Below, piece after piece: positions 9,005-17,603 of a DNA stretch of 64,000 nucleotides. The position numbers and the translations under genes are program-made. Origin of the DNA: Anaerolineaceae bacterium (GTDB taxonomy: Bacteria > Chloroflexota > Anaerolineae > Anaerolineales > Villigracilaceae); contig WOUS01000010.1 in assembly GCA_009772985.1 (NCBI GenBank), forward strand, positions 86,336 through 150,335, in the 5' to 3' direction. The notes below the pieces were generated by a model that searched no databases, was not told the origin of the DNA, and worked only from the letters and a program-made list of their open reading frames with translations. Each line of letters starts with the position of its first letter. The stretch's first letter is position 1.

Positions 9005-10021
9005 ATGCCTTCCGTTTCGATCATCATCCCCTGCTATAACGAACAGGCCACCATCCGCACACTGCTCGAGGCCATTTACGCGCAGACGTACCCGCGCGCC
9101 GGCCTGGAAGTCGTCATCGCCGACGGCCTGTCCACCGACCGGACGCGCGAGCAGATTGCCGCGTTCGCCGATGCCCACCCGGACCTGCACATTGCCGTGG
9201 TGGACAACCCGAAGCGCATCATCCCCGCCGCGCTGAACGCCGCCCTGAAGGAAGCCCGGGGCGAGATCGTCATCCGGCTGGACGGACATTCCTGGCCTTA
9301 CCCGGATTACGTGGAGCGCTGCGTCGCGGACCTGGAGGCCGGTCTCGGCGCCAACGTGGGCGGCATCTGGGAAATCCGCCCCGGCGCGGACGGCTGGCTG
9401 GCCGCCTCCATCGCCGCGGCGGCCGCCCATCCGCTCGGCGCGGGCGACGCCCTCTACCGCCGCGCCGCCAAACCCGCCAGCGTGGACACGGTCCCGTTCG
9501 GCGCGTTCAAGCGCGAACTGCTGGCGACGGTCGGCTTTTTCGACGAGACCCTGCTGACCAACGAAGATTACGAATTCAACGCCCGCGTCCGCAAGTCGGG
9601 CGGGGTCATCTGGCTGGACCCATCCATCCGCTCGGTCTATTTTGCGCGCGGCACGCTGGGGGGGCTGGCGCGCCAGTACGCCCGCTACGGTTTCTGGAAG
9701 TGGCGGATGCTCCGCCGCTACCCCGAGACCCTGCGCTGGCGGCAGGCGCTGCCGCCGCTGTTCGCCGCCAGCCTGGCCGGGCTGGGAATGCTGGGGATTT
9801 TCCTGCCCCTGTTCCGGGTCCCGCTGGCGGCGGAGATCGTGTTCTACGCCGCCGCGCTGACCGCCGCGGGGGTGCGGGAGGCGTTCCGAAAGAAACAAGC
9901 ATTCCTGGCGTTCGGCCTGCCGCTGGCGATTTCCGTCATGCACATTGCCTGGGGCGCGGGCTTTTTATGGAGTATGATTAAGGGGATATTCGTCAAATCC
10001 ATCGCTCCGGCAAAAAAATGA
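9005..10021 (+). CDS. GT2 family glycosyltransferase (ExoA-like), membrane-associated
   Basis: A 338-residue glycosyltransferase of family 2. The N-terminal GT-A fold shows SIIIPCYNEQATI, the nucleotide-binding ADGLSTDRT, a DxD-like RLDGHSWPYPDY and the acceptor-side NEDYEFNARV. Residues about 255-325 hold three hydrophobic stretches, so the enzyme is probably anchored with its active site in the cytosol. It resembles the ExoA type acting in exopolysaccharide repeat assembly. It starts 3 bases after the kinase stop and overlaps the next gene by ATGA. Confidence 0.9.
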   Translation: MPSVSIIIPCYNEQATIRTLLEAIYAQTYPRAGLEVVIADGLSTDRTREQIAAFADAHPDLHIAVVDNPKRIIPAALNAALKEARGEIVIRLDGHSWPYPDYVERCVADLEAGLGANVGGIWEIRPGADGWLAASIAAAAAHPLGAGDALYRRAAKPASVDTVPFGAFKRELLATVGFFDETLLTNEDYEFNARVRKSGGVIWLDPSIRSVYFARGTLGGLARQYARYGFWKWRMLRRYPETLRWRQALPPLFAASLAGLGMLGIFLPLFRVPLAAEIVFYAAALTAAGVREAFRKKQAFLAFGLPLAISVMHIAWGAGFLWSMIKGIFVKSIAPAKK

Positions 10022-11478
10022 CCACCTGTGCCTCTTCCTCCTCCCCCGTACGCTCCACCGGGCGGAAACTCCGCACCGGTGAACGGCGCGCCCTCCTCCT
10101 GGGCGTTGACCTGTTCCTGGCCGGGATCGCCGTGGCCGGCGGACTGCTCTTCTGGGGGCTGCTCGACATCGCCAACCAGCCGCCCTCCCCCGGCTGGACG
10201 CCCACCTTCGAGGATTTCCTACAGAACCGGGTGGACGTGTGGTATTACTTCCTGCCATTCATCTGGCCGCTCCTGCTGACCAACCTGTACGACGTGCACG
10301 CTGCCAGCAACTGGCGCAAGGTGTTCAACGGCCTGGCCCGCGCCGCCGTCATCGGGCTGGTCATCTATGCGCTGGTCTTTTTCTTCTCGCCAAAAGGATC
10401 GCTCACCCGCTGGGGGCTGGCGCTCTTCCTGGCCTTCGCCACCATCCTGACCTTCCTGTGGCGGCTGCTGTACATCAAGATTTTCACTGCCCCGGCGTTC
10501 ATGCGCCGCATCCTCGTCGTCGGGGCGGGGAAGGCCGGCAAGACGCTGGTGCAGGCCTACAAGAGTCTCTGGCCGCCGCCGTTCTACATGGCCGGATTCA
10601 TTGACGACGACCCCGCCAAGGCGAATACCCAGGTTGAAGGCTTCCCCATCCTGGGCGGCAGCGACCGCCTGCTCGAAACCATCGAGAGCGAAGACATCTC
10701 GGACCTGGTGATCGCCATCACCGGCGAGATGAGCGGCAGCGCCTTCCAAACCATCCTCGACGCGCAGGAACGCGGCATCGAGGTGATGCCCATGCCGACG
10801 CTCTACGAGGAACTGTTCCGCCGCGTACCGGTCCACCATTTGGAATCCGAGTGGCTCATCCGCTCGTTCGTGGACGCGGCGCGCGTCAGCGGTTTCTACG
10901 AGATCGCCAAACGGATGCTGGACGTGCTCGGCGGGCTGGCCGGGCTGGGGATTTGCATCGCGCTCTCTCCGCTGGTGGCACTGGTCATCATGGTTGATAC
11001 CGGCTTCCCCATCCTTTACAAACAGATCCGCTCCGGCAGGGGCGGACGCCCGTACATGATCTACAAATTCCGCACCATGCGCCAGGACGCCGAACAGGAC
11101 GGGAAGGTCCGCCTGACCCAGGAAAAGGACGAGCGCATCACGCGCGTGGGCAATTTCCTGCGCCGCACGCATATTGACGAACTGCCCCAGTTCTGGAACG
11201 TCGTGCGCGGCGAAATGAGCCTGGTCGGTCCGCGCGCCGAGCGCCCCGAGTGGGTGGCCGAGTTCCAGAAACAGATCCCCTTCTACCGGGCGCGGCTGCT
11301 GGTCAAGCCGGGCGTCACCGGGCTGGCGCAGGTCAGTTACAGTTATTACGCCACCGTCGAAGAGATGGTCATCAAACTCGAATACGATTTGTATTACATC
11401 AAGCGCCGCGGCCTGGCAATGGACCTGAACATCATCCTGCGCACGGTCGGCCAGGTGTTCGGCTTCCGGGGGCGATAG
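10018..11478 (+). CDS. Polyprenyl-phosphate sugar-1-phosphate transferase (initiating enzyme)
   Basis: A 486-residue polyprenol-phosphate sugar phosphotransferase that starts surface polysaccharide repeat synthesis. About four N-terminal membrane helices (residues 20-155) are followed by a Rossmann-like central domain with [13 protein letters not shown] (about 160-270). Then comes the conserved catalytic domain with a membrane hairpin near 300-325, [32 protein letters not shown] and [12 protein letters not shown], ending with [10 protein letters not shown]. These are the signatures of the WbaP/WcaJ-type family. Sugar specificity cannot be read. ATGA overlap with the preceding gene and a one-base gap to the next indicate one operon. 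Confidence 0.93.
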   Translation: MTTCASSSSPVRSTGRKLRTGERRALLLGVDLFLAGIAVAGGLLFWGLLDIANQPPSPGWTPTFEDFLQNRVDVWYYFLPFIWPLLLTNLYDVHAASNWRKVFNGLARAAVIGLVIYALVFFFSPKGSLTRWGLALFLAFATILTFLWRLLYIKIFTAPAFMRRILVVGAGKAGKTLVQAYKSLWPPPFYMAGFIDDDPAKANTQVEGFPILGGSDRLLETIESEDISDLVIAITGEMSGSAFQTILDAQERGIEVMPMPTLYEELFRRVPVHHLESEWLIRSFVDAARVSGFYEIAKRMLDVLGGLAGLGICIALSPLVALVIMVDTGFPILYKQIRSGRGGRPYMIYKFRTMRQDAEQDGKVRLTQEKDERITRVGNFLRRTHIDELPQFWNVVRGEMSLVGPRAERPEWVAEFQKQIPFYRARLLVKPGVTGLAQVSYSYYATVEEMVIKLEYDLYYIKRRGLAMDLNIILRTVGQVFGFRGR

Positions 11479-11479
11479 C

Positions 11480-12409
11480 ATGGCGGGCGTGCTCGTCACC
11501 GGCGGGGCCGGCTTCATCGGTTCGCACCTCGTCCGCGCCCTGCTGGAGCGCGGCGACGCGGTGCGGGCGCTCGACAACTTCTCCACGGGAAAGCGCGAAA
11601 ATCTGCAAGGGCTGGACAATCTTGAAATCATCGAAGGCGACCTGCGGGACGCCTCCGCGCTGGCGGACGCGGTGCGCGGCGTGGAGTACGTCTTCCACCT
11701 CGCCGCCTTCGTCTCCGTCCCGCTGTCCATGACGGACCCGGAAACCTGTTTCGCCGTCAACGCCGGCGGGACCGTCGGCCTGCTCGAAGCCGCGCGGCGC
11801 GCCGGCGTCCGCAAAGTCGTGCTGGCCTCCAGCACCGCCGTCTACGGCGACACGGACGTTTTCCCGACCGGCGAGGAGACGCCGCTCCGCCCGCTTTCCC
11901 CGTACGCCGTTTCCAAGCAGGTAAACGAACTCTACGCCCGCCTCTACACGCGCACCCTGAACCTGCCCGCCGTTTCCCTGCGCTTCTTCAACGTTTACGG
12001 CCCGCGCCAGCGCCCCGACTCGGACTACGCCGCGGCCATCCCCATCTTCCTGCGCCGCCTGCTCGACGGCGCGCCCATCCCCATCTTCGGCGACGGCCGG
12101 CAGACGCGCGACTTCATCTTCGTGCGCGACGTGGTGCAGGCCATCCTGCTCGCCGCCGGGTCGGAGGCGGCCGGCGAGGCGTTCAACGTCTGCACCGGGC
12201 GCGAGGTGAGCATCCTCGACCTGCTGGAGGAAATGAGCGGCCTGGCGCCGCGCCAGCCCGAGGTGCGCTTCGACGCGCCGCGTCCCGGCGACATCTACCG
12301 CTCGCTCGGCGACCCGTCGAAAGCAGAGGCGGCCTTCGGCTTCCGCGCCGGAACTTCACTAGCCGAGGGGCTGAAGCAAACACTGGACTGGATGAAATCC
12401 GGGCGGTAG
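11480..12409 (+). CDS. NAD-dependent nucleotide-sugar epimerase/dehydratase
   Basis: A 309-residue extended short-chain dehydrogenase. The NAD site is VTGGAGFIGSHLV at the N-terminus. The catalytic triad is visible as the Ser/Thr in ASSTAVYG and YxxxK in YAVSK, and the UDP-sugar part has FNVYGPRQRP. It is closest in appearance to UDP-glucose 4-epimerase-like enzymes; the exact substrate is not certain. It lies inside the envelope operon, 2 bases before the first FemAB gene. Confidence 0.9.
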   Translation: MAGVLVTGGAGFIGSHLVRALLERGDAVRALDNFSTGKRENLQGLDNLEIIEGDLRDASALADAVRGVEYVFHLAAFVSVPLSMTDPETCFAVNAGGTVGLLEAARRAGVRKVVLASSTAVYGDTDVFPTGEETPLRPLSPYAVSKQVNELYARLYTRTLNLPAVSLRFFNVYGPRQRPDSDYAAAIPIFLRRLLDGAPIPIFGDGRQTRDFIFVRDVVQAILLAAGSEAAGEAFNVCTGREVSILDLLEEMSGLAPRQPEVRFDAPRPGDIYRSLGDPSKAEAAFGFRAGTSLAEGLKQTLDWMKSGR

Positions 12410-12411
12410 CC

Positions 12412-13419
12412 ATGCCAGAGATCGCCCTCCCAGAATGGAACAATTATCTTTCCCGTTCTCCCGACGCCCATCTCCTGCAAACCGGCGAGTGGGGTGAACT
12501 CAAGCGCGGCTTCGGCTGGGAGCCGGTGCGCGTTGCGGCCGGGGACTGCGGCGCGCAGATTCTCTTCCGCCGCCTGCCGATGGGATTGACCGTCGCGTAC
12601 ATCCCGAAAGGCCCAGTGTACAGTGAACAGTGTACAGTAAGCAGTGAACAGTTTTGGGGCGAGGTGGATGCTGTTTGCCGCGCCCGCCGCGCCGTCTTCC
12701 TGAAAGTCGAGCCGGACGCGTGGGAAGACGCCCTCACCCCAACCCCTCTCCCAAAATCGGCAGAGGGGCAGATGAGGGCCAGCGCGCACAGCATCCAGCC
12801 GCGCCGCACCATCCTGGTGGACTTGCGCGGCAGTGAAGATGAAATCCTGGCGCGCATGAAACAGAAATGCCGCTACAACATTCGGCTGGCAGAGAAAAAA
12901 GGCGTGACCGTGCGCCCGTGGACCAACGTGGACGGCTTCCACAAAATGATGACCGTCACCGGGGCGCGCGACGAGTTCGGCGTCCATAGTTTGGAATATT
13001 ATCGCCGCGCCCATGCCCTGCTCCACGGCGCCGGGCTGGCGGAACTGCTGGTCGCCGAATACGAGGGCAAGCCGCTGGCGGCGCTGATGGCCTGCGCGCG
13101 GGGCAAGTCTGCCTGGTATCTGTACGGCGCTTCGACAGACGAGGAGCGCAACCGCATGCCCGCCTACCTGATCCAATGGGAAGCCATGCGCTGGGCAAAG
13201 GCGCGCGGCGCAGAGATGTACGACCTGTGGGGCGTGCCGGACGAGGACGAGTCGGCGCTCGAGGCCGGGTTTGAGTCCCGCAGCGACGGGCTGTGGGGCG
13301 TGTACCGGTTCAAGCGCGGTTTTGGCGGGGCAGTCAAACGGTCCGCGCAGGCGCGGGATAAGGTCTACCATCCGCTCCTGTATCGGGCTTACCTCGCATT
13401 CCTCCGAGGCAGGGAATAA
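12412..13419 (+). CDS. FemAB-like aminoacyltransferase (GNAT fold), with repeat-derived insert
   Basis: A 335-residue member of the FemABX/peptidoglycan bridge-forming family, which transfers amino acids from aminoacyl-tRNA to lipid II or related glycans. Family blocks seen are HLLQTGEWGELK, LPMGLTVAYIPKGP, ARMKQKCRYNIRLAEKKGVTV and YLIQWEAMRWAKARGAEMYDLWGVP. Between the two halves, residues about 68-80 and 105-120 are encoded by interspersed repeat DNA (degenerate ACAGTGA words, then a CCCTCACCCC-type element) that stays in frame. The family alignment would be expected to show these as extra loops. A second paralogue lies downstream at 16349. Confidence 0.88.
   Translation: MPEIALPEWNNYLSRSPDAHLLQTGEWGELKRGFGWEPVRVAAGDCGAQILFRRLPMGLTVAYIPKGPVYSEQCTVSSEQFWGEVDAVCRARRAVFLKVEPDAWEDALTPTPLPKSAEGQMRASAHSIQPRRTILVDLRGSEDEILARMKQKCRYNIRLAEKKGVTVRPWTNVDGFHKMMTVTGARDEFGVHSLEYYRRAHALLHGAGLAELLVAEYEGKPLAALMACARGKSAWYLYGASTDEERNRMPAYLIQWEAMRWAKARGAEMYDLWGVPDEDESALEAGFESRSDGLWGVYRFKRGFGGAVKRSAQARDKVYHPLLYRAYLAFLRGRE
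12614..12651. repeat. Degenerate ACAGTGAACAG word repeat inside a coding gene
   Basis: Four to five imperfect copies of a CAGTGTA/CAGTGAA word follow each other inside the FemAB-like gene and are translated as part of a YSEQCTVSSEQ segment. About 80 bases further on (12730-12778) a second repeat type, CCCTCACCCCAACCCC with a partial inverse GAGGGGCAGATGAGGG, also stays in frame. Confidence 0.8.
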
Positions 13420-13490
13420 TTCCCGGCGTTCTCTACGGACCTCCGGCGGAAGCCCGCCGCTGCCAAAAATCTTGCTCCCAACCCTCATGG

Positions 13491-13496
13491 TATAAT
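13491..13496 (+). promoter_or_regulatory. Extended -10 box, probably giving a leaderless mRNA
   Basis: TGGTATAAT ends 9 bases before the ATG of the aminotransferase at 13506, and there is no Shine-Dalgarno sequence in between. Transcription would start at or within a base or two of the start codon. The -35 region is weak (TTGCTC only 13 bases upstream), consistent with an extended -10 promoter. Confidence 0.55.
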
Positions 13497-13505
13497 CCCA
13501 AACCT

Positions 13506-14690
13506 ATGAAAAAGAACCTTCCTGCAATCCTCGGGGGCGAGCCTGCGTTCCGCGAACAGATTCCCATGGTGCGACCGGTTCTCCCCACATTTTCCGAGAT
13601 GGCCGAAGGGGTCGGGCAGATCCTCGGCACCGGGATGGTCACCAAGGGCCGCTACATGCGCGAGTTCGAGGGGGCGCTGGCGGAACACCTGGGCGTGAAG
13701 CACGCCGTGGCCGTTTCCTCCTGCACTTCGGGCATGATGCTCGTCCATAAGATCCTGGGGTTGACCGGCAACGTGGTTCTGCCCAGTTTCACGTTCATGG
13801 CGACCGCCAGCGCGCTGGTCTGGGCGGGACTGCGTCTCAATTTTGCGGATGTGGACCGCGCCACAAACAACCTCGACCCGGCCGCGGCCGAAGCGGCCAT
13901 CACCCCGCAGACGACCGCCATCGTAGCCGTCCACCAGTTTGGCAACCCGGCCGACATCGCCGGGCTGGAAGCGGTGGCGAAAAAACACGGCCTGAAACTC
14001 ATCTTCGACGCCGCGCACGGAGCCGGGGCGCGCTACCAGGGGGAACCGGTCGGCAAACAGGGCGACGCGCAGATTTTCAGCCTCAGCCCCACGAAACTGC
14101 TGATTACCGGCGAGGGGGGCATCGTCTCCACAAACGACGACGACCTGGCGGAAAAAATTCGCATGGGACGGGAATACGGCAACGACGGCAACTACGACAG
14201 CGCCTTCGCCGGCCTGAACGCCCGCATGCCCGAGTTCAACGCCCTGCTCGGCCTGCACAGCCTGAAACGGCTGGAACAGGCGGCGGAACACCGCAACGAA
14301 ACGGTCGCACTCTTCCAGGAAGTGCTGGGGAGCCTGCCGGGCGTCGGCTTCCAGCGGGTGCGGAACGGCGACCGCCATTCCTACCGGGAAATCTCCATCA
14401 CCCTCTCACCGGAAGCCTTCGGCCTGACGCGCGACGAACTGGCAGTTGCCCTCGCCGCCGAAAACATTGACACCCGCAAATACTACGAACCTCCCATCCA
14501 TAAGCAGACCGCCTACCGCCCGTACTACGATGGGAGGCCGCTGCCCAACACGGACTGGCTGTCCGCCCACAGCCTGAGCCTGCCAATGTGGTCGCACATG
14601 AGCACGGAGACGGCCATGGGCATCTGCAAAGCCATCCAGCAGATCCAGGAGCACGCCGCTTCGATCCGCCAGGAACCCGGCACACAATGA
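13506..14690 (+). CDS. DegT/DnrJ/EryC1 family PLP aminotransferase
   Basis: A 394-residue sugar aminotransferase of the DegT family, normally acting on a nucleotide-linked ketosugar. Seen are the phosphate/PLP-binding segment VSSCTSGM, the Asp-bearing IFDAAHGAGARY, the lysine that would bind PLP in FSLSPTKLLITGEGG, and the C-terminal YYEPPIHKQTAYR typical of the family. It has its own extended -10 promoter and overlaps the next gene by ATGA. It probably supplies an amino sugar for the surface glycan, but the substrate is unknown. Confidence 0.92.
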   Translation: MKKNLPAILGGEPAFREQIPMVRPVLPTFSEMAEGVGQILGTGMVTKGRYMREFEGALAEHLGVKHAVAVSSCTSGMMLVHKILGLTGNVVLPSFTFMATASALVWAGLRLNFADVDRATNNLDPAAAEAAITPQTTAIVAVHQFGNPADIAGLEAVAKKHGLKLIFDAAHGAGARYQGEPVGKQGDAQIFSLSPTKLLITGEGGIVSTNDDDLAEKIRMGREYGNDGNYDSAFAGLNARMPEFNALLGLHSLKRLEQAAEHRNETVALFQEVLGSLPGVGFQRVRNGDRHSYREISITLSPEAFGLTRDELAVALAAENIDTRKYYEPPIHKQTAYRPYYDGRPLPNTDWLSAHSLSLPMWSHMSTETAMGICKAIQQIQEHAASIRQEPGTQ

Positions 14691-16282
14691 AGCCACTGGA
14701 CAACTGGTTCAAGAAGACCGTCACTTTCCAGGGGATCGTGCGGCTGCTGGCCGACGCGGTCATGATCAACGTGGCGCTGGTCATCTCGCTGGTGGCGCGC
14801 TTGTTGTGGATCGTTGCCATCGGCAACCCGGAAGGCAGCATTGACTACCAGGCCACCCTCTACACCCATGTCAACTATTACACGGGCAATGCCTGGGCGC
14901 TGACCATCCTTTGCCTGGTCGTCTTTTTCCTGAGCGGTTTCTACACGTATGGCCGCTTCTACCGGGGGCGCTACAAAGTCCTGGTGGTCATCCAGGCATC
15001 CAGCCTGGCATTCCTCATCTTCGGTTTCATCACCTATCTGGCCCAGAGTGATTTCCTGGGCATCCATACCAACATCCTGAACTTCCCGCGCTGGGCGTTG
15101 ATCATGACCTGGGCGCTGTCCACCGGCATGTTGGTGGCGGCCCGGGCATGGTCGGTGATCTGGAAGAACGTCATCCGGTCCGAGAGCGCCCGGCCCAAGC
15201 GGTTCGAGGAAGAGAAGATCAAGAAGGTTCTGGTCATCGGCGGGGCGGGCTACATCGGCTCGGCGCTGTTGCCCAAACTGCTGGAGGCAGGCTACCGCGT
15301 CCGCCTGCTGGACCTGCTGCTCTACGGCACCGACCCGATCCAGGAATGGCTGACCCATCCGCACCTGGAGATTATGCACGCCGACTTCCGCCAGGTCGAA
15401 AAAGTCGTCCAGGCGATGCACGACATGGACGCCGTCATCCATCTCGGCGGGCTGGTCGGCGACTCGGCCTGCGCGCTGGATGAGCAACTGACGCTGGATA
15501 TCAACTTAATGGCTACCCGCATGATTGCCGAGGTCGCCAAGGGCAGCGGGATCGGCCACTTCATCTTCGCCAGCACATGCTCGGTCTACGGCGCCAGCGA
15601 CGAGAAACTGGACGAGCGCTCGGAACTCCGGCCGGTCTCGCTCTACGCCCGCAGCAAGATCGCCTCCGAAAAAGCGCTCCTGAAACTGGCCGACGACCGC
15701 TTCGCGCCCGTCATCCTGCGGTTCAGCACGATTTATGGACTGTCGGGTCGGCCGCGCTTCGACCTGGTGGTCAACCTGCTCACGGCCAAGGCGATTGTTG
15801 ATAACGAGATCACCATCTTCGGCGGCGACCAGTGGCGGCCGTTCCTGCACGTGTCCGACGCGGCGCAGGCGATCATGCTCGTGCTGAAATCGCCCCTCCG
15901 GCTGGTGCGCAACCAGGTCTTCAATGTCGGCTCCAACGCGCAAAACTTCACCATCCGCCAGGTTGGGGAGATGATCCAAAAGCAGGCGCCGTCGGCCGCC
16001 ATCGTGAACAAGGATGAAAACCCGGACCCGCGCAACTACTGGGTGAACTTCCACAAGATTGACAACATCCTGGGATTTGTCCCGGAATGGAACGTGGAAA
16101 AGGGCATCGGACAGGTGATCGAAGCGCTCCGCAGCGGTCGGATCGGCGACTACCGCGATGCCCGGTACAGCAATGTCGAGTTCCTGAAAAAGGAAGGCCT
16201 CTATCTGCTCACCCACACGGAAGAGACCAGCCGGGCCGCGGTCCTGTTCAGCGAGGAATCGATTGACGCCCCGGCGCAATAA
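14687..16282 (+). CDS. NAD-dependent epimerase/dehydratase with N-terminal membrane domain
   Basis: A 531-residue protein in two parts. Residues 1-165 hold about four hydrophobic helices (near 20-42, 62-82, 95-120 and 135-155). This resembles the membrane domain of CapD/FlaA1-type enzymes. Residues about 180-460 are an extended SDR with VLVIGGAGYIGSALL, IHLGGLVGDSA, ASTCSVYG and YARSK, which looks like the soluble UDP-glucose 4-epimerase class rather than the usual CapD catalytic domain. The start is the ATG overlapping the aminotransferase stop. Membrane anchoring would place nucleotide-sugar conversion next to the polyprenyl-linked transferases. Function beyond this is inferred. Confidence 0.87.
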   Translation: MKPLDNWFKKTVTFQGIVRLLADAVMINVALVISLVARLLWIVAIGNPEGSIDYQATLYTHVNYYTGNAWALTILCLVVFFLSGFYTYGRFYRGRYKVLVVIQASSLAFLIFGFITYLAQSDFLGIHTNILNFPRWALIMTWALSTGMLVAARAWSVIWKNVIRSESARPKRFEEEKIKKVLVIGGAGYIGSALLPKLLEAGYRVRLLDLLLYGTDPIQEWLTHPHLEIMHADFRQVEKVVQAMHDMDAVIHLGGLVGDSACALDEQLTLDINLMATRMIAEVAKGSGIGHFIFASTCSVYGASDEKLDERSELRPVSLYARSKIASEKALLKLADDRFAPVILRFSTIYGLSGRPRFDLVVNLLTAKAIVDNEITIFGGDQWRPFLHVSDAAQAIMLVLKSPLRLVRNQVFNVGSNAQNFTIRQVGEMIQKQAPSAAIVNKDENPDPRNYWVNFHKIDNILGFVPEWNVEKGIGQVIEALRSGRIGDYRDARYSNVEFLKKEGLYLLTHTEETSRAAVLFSEESIDAPAQ

Positions 16283-16287
16283 CGCAG

Positions 16288-16293
16288 TACAAT
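16288..16293 (+). promoter_or_regulatory. Possible -10 box before a short upstream ORF
   Basis: TACAAT lies 8 bases before an ATG at 16302 that opens a 16-codon frame. The spacing matches the other probable leaderless starts in the window. A -35 is not obvious because the region overlaps the end of the previous gene. Confidence 0.35.
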
Positions 16294-16301
16294 TCGGGGG
16301 A

Positions 16302-16352
16302 ATGCGAACACGCCTGCCGTACCCTGTCTTGAACTCCCGTCCGCCAAAATGA
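16302..16352 (+). CDS. Short upstream ORF (16 aa), possible leader peptide
   Basis: ATG at 16302 opens a 16-residue frame reading MRTRLPYPVLNSRPPK whose TGA overlaps the ATG of the second FemAB gene (ATGA at 16349). The FemAB gene has no good ribosome site of its own, so its translation could depend on termination of this leader. There is no homology evidence; it is supported only by position, the TACAAT box and the overlap. Confidence 0.35.
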   Translation: MRTRLPYPVLNSRPPK

Positions 16353-17518
16353 ACCCCGCCAGCAAATTTGACTCGACTTCCTGGGACCGGCTGATCGGTT
16401 CCCTGCCAAACCCGCACCTGCTCCAGACCTGGGAGTGGGCGCAGGTCAAGGCCAAATTCGGCTGGCAGCCGACGCCGTTCGTCTGGCACTCCCAACCTTC
16501 ACAAGATTCTCCCGTAGCCGCGGCGATGGTGTTGAAACGCGCCATCCCCGTGGGCGGGTTCGCGAAAAAGATGTGCGTGCTGTACGTCCCGAAGGGTCCG
16601 CTCATGGACTGGAACGACGCGGGACTCCGCTCGCGCGTGCTGGACGACTTGCAGTCGCTGGCAAAACGCCAGGGCGCGGTCTTCGTCAAGATTGACCCAG
16701 ACGTGGCGCTGGGGACGGGAGTCCCCGGGAGCGGAGACGAAAGCCGGGATGACGGCGGGCAGGCCGTCCGGTCCGACCTGGAGCGGCGGGGGTGGATTTT
16801 CTCGCAGGACCAGATCCAGTTCCGCAATACCGTCCTGCTCGACCTGTCGCCTTCTGAAGACGAGATGCTGGCGCGCATGAAACAGAAGACGCGCTACAAC
16901 GTCCGCCTGGCGGAGAAAAAGGGCGTGACGGTGAGGGTTGGCACGCTGACTGATTTGCCGCTGCTCTACAAAATGTACGCCGAAACATCGGCGCGGGACG
17001 GGTTCGTGATCCGGGGCGAAACCTATTATCAAACCGTATGGCAAACTTTCATGTCGAATGCTGGCGGGTTGGAAAGTTCGCAGGTTCCAACGTTCGAACC
17101 TTCCAACTTTCCAACCTGTGAACCCTTAATCGCCGAGGTGGACGGGCAGCCGGTGGCGGCAATTTTCCTTTTCTATTTTGCAGGCCGCGCCTATTACCTG
17201 TACGGCATGTCGCGCGAAGCGCACCGCGAGAAGATGCCCAACCACCTGCTCCAGTGGGAGGCGATGCGGCGGGCAAAGGCGGCGGGATGCGCGGTTTACG
17301 ACCTGTGGGGCGCGCCGGACGAGTTCGACGAGAGCGACGGGATGTGGGGGGTGTTCCGCTTCAAGGAGGGACTCGGGGGGCAGGTCGTCCGCACGCTCGG
17401 CGCGTGGGATTTCACGCCCAGCCCGATGCTGTATAAACTGTACACGCAGGCCCTGCCGAAGGTGCTGGACATCATGCGTTCGCGCGGCAAGGCGCGGACC
17501 CGGCAGGATTTGAATTAA
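16349..17518 (+). CDS. Second FemAB-like aminoacyltransferase, with repeat-derived insert
   Basis: A 389-residue paralogue of the gene at 12412. The shared blocks are HLLQTWEWAQVKAKFGW, VGGFAKKMCVLYVPKGPL, ARMKQKTRYNVRLAEKKGVTV and LLQWEAMRRAKAAGCAVYDLWGAPDE. Around residues 240-260 the protein contains ESSQVPTFEPSNFPTCE, encoded by a palindromic word repeat (17068-17116) that is absent from the paralogue. It closes the envelope operon. The acceptor could be peptidoglycan precursor or an amino-sugar glycan; sequence does not decide. Confidence 0.88.
   Translation: MNPASKFDSTSWDRLIGSLPNPHLLQTWEWAQVKAKFGWQPTPFVWHSQPSQDSPVAAAMVLKRAIPVGGFAKKMCVLYVPKGPLMDWNDAGLRSRVLDDLQSLAKRQGAVFVKIDPDVALGTGVPGSGDESRDDGGQAVRSDLERRGWIFSQDQIQFRNTVLLDLSPSEDEMLARMKQKTRYNVRLAEKKGVTVRVGTLTDLPLLYKMYAETSARDGFVIRGETYYQTVWQTFMSNAGGLESSQVPTFEPSNFPTCEPLIAEVDGQPVAAIFLFYFAGRAYYLYGMSREAHREKMPNHLLQWEAMRRAKAAGCAVYDLWGAPDEFDESDGMWGVFRFKEGLGGQVVRTLGAWDFTPSPMLYKLYTQALPKVLDIMRSRGKARTRQDLN
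17068..17116. repeat. Palindromic word repeat inside the second FemAB gene
   Basis: GGTTGGAAAGTT and its exact reverse complement AACTTTCCAACC flank further GGTTCCAACGTTCGAACC-type words. The whole block is translated in frame with no stop. Confidence 0.8.
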
Positions 17519-17590
17519 CCGCGAAGCACGCAAAGGCCGCGAAGATTTAAAAAGGTTTCCTTTGCGTTCTTCGCGGGCTTCGCGGTAAAA
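17519..17590. repeat. Imperfect inverted repeat CCGCGAAG...CTTCGCGG
   Basis: The spacer between the FemAB gene and the next gene is almost entirely an inverted repeat built of CGCGAAG and CGCAAAGG words, with an AT-rich loop (atttaaaaagg). It could form a strong hairpin in RNA and act as a transcription or mRNA-end barrier. The composition resembles interspersed repeats, not a classical T-tailed terminator. Confidence 0.75.
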
Positions 17591-17603
17591 AATGGAGTTG
17601 ACA

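Noticed and set aside
10219..11835. Long minus-strand open frame opposite the sugar transferase
   Set aside because: It is a shadow of GC-rich coding sequence on the plus strand, with no family motifs and no ribosome site. The same holds for the other long antisense frames, such as those opposite acsB, cooS, metG and the envelope genes.
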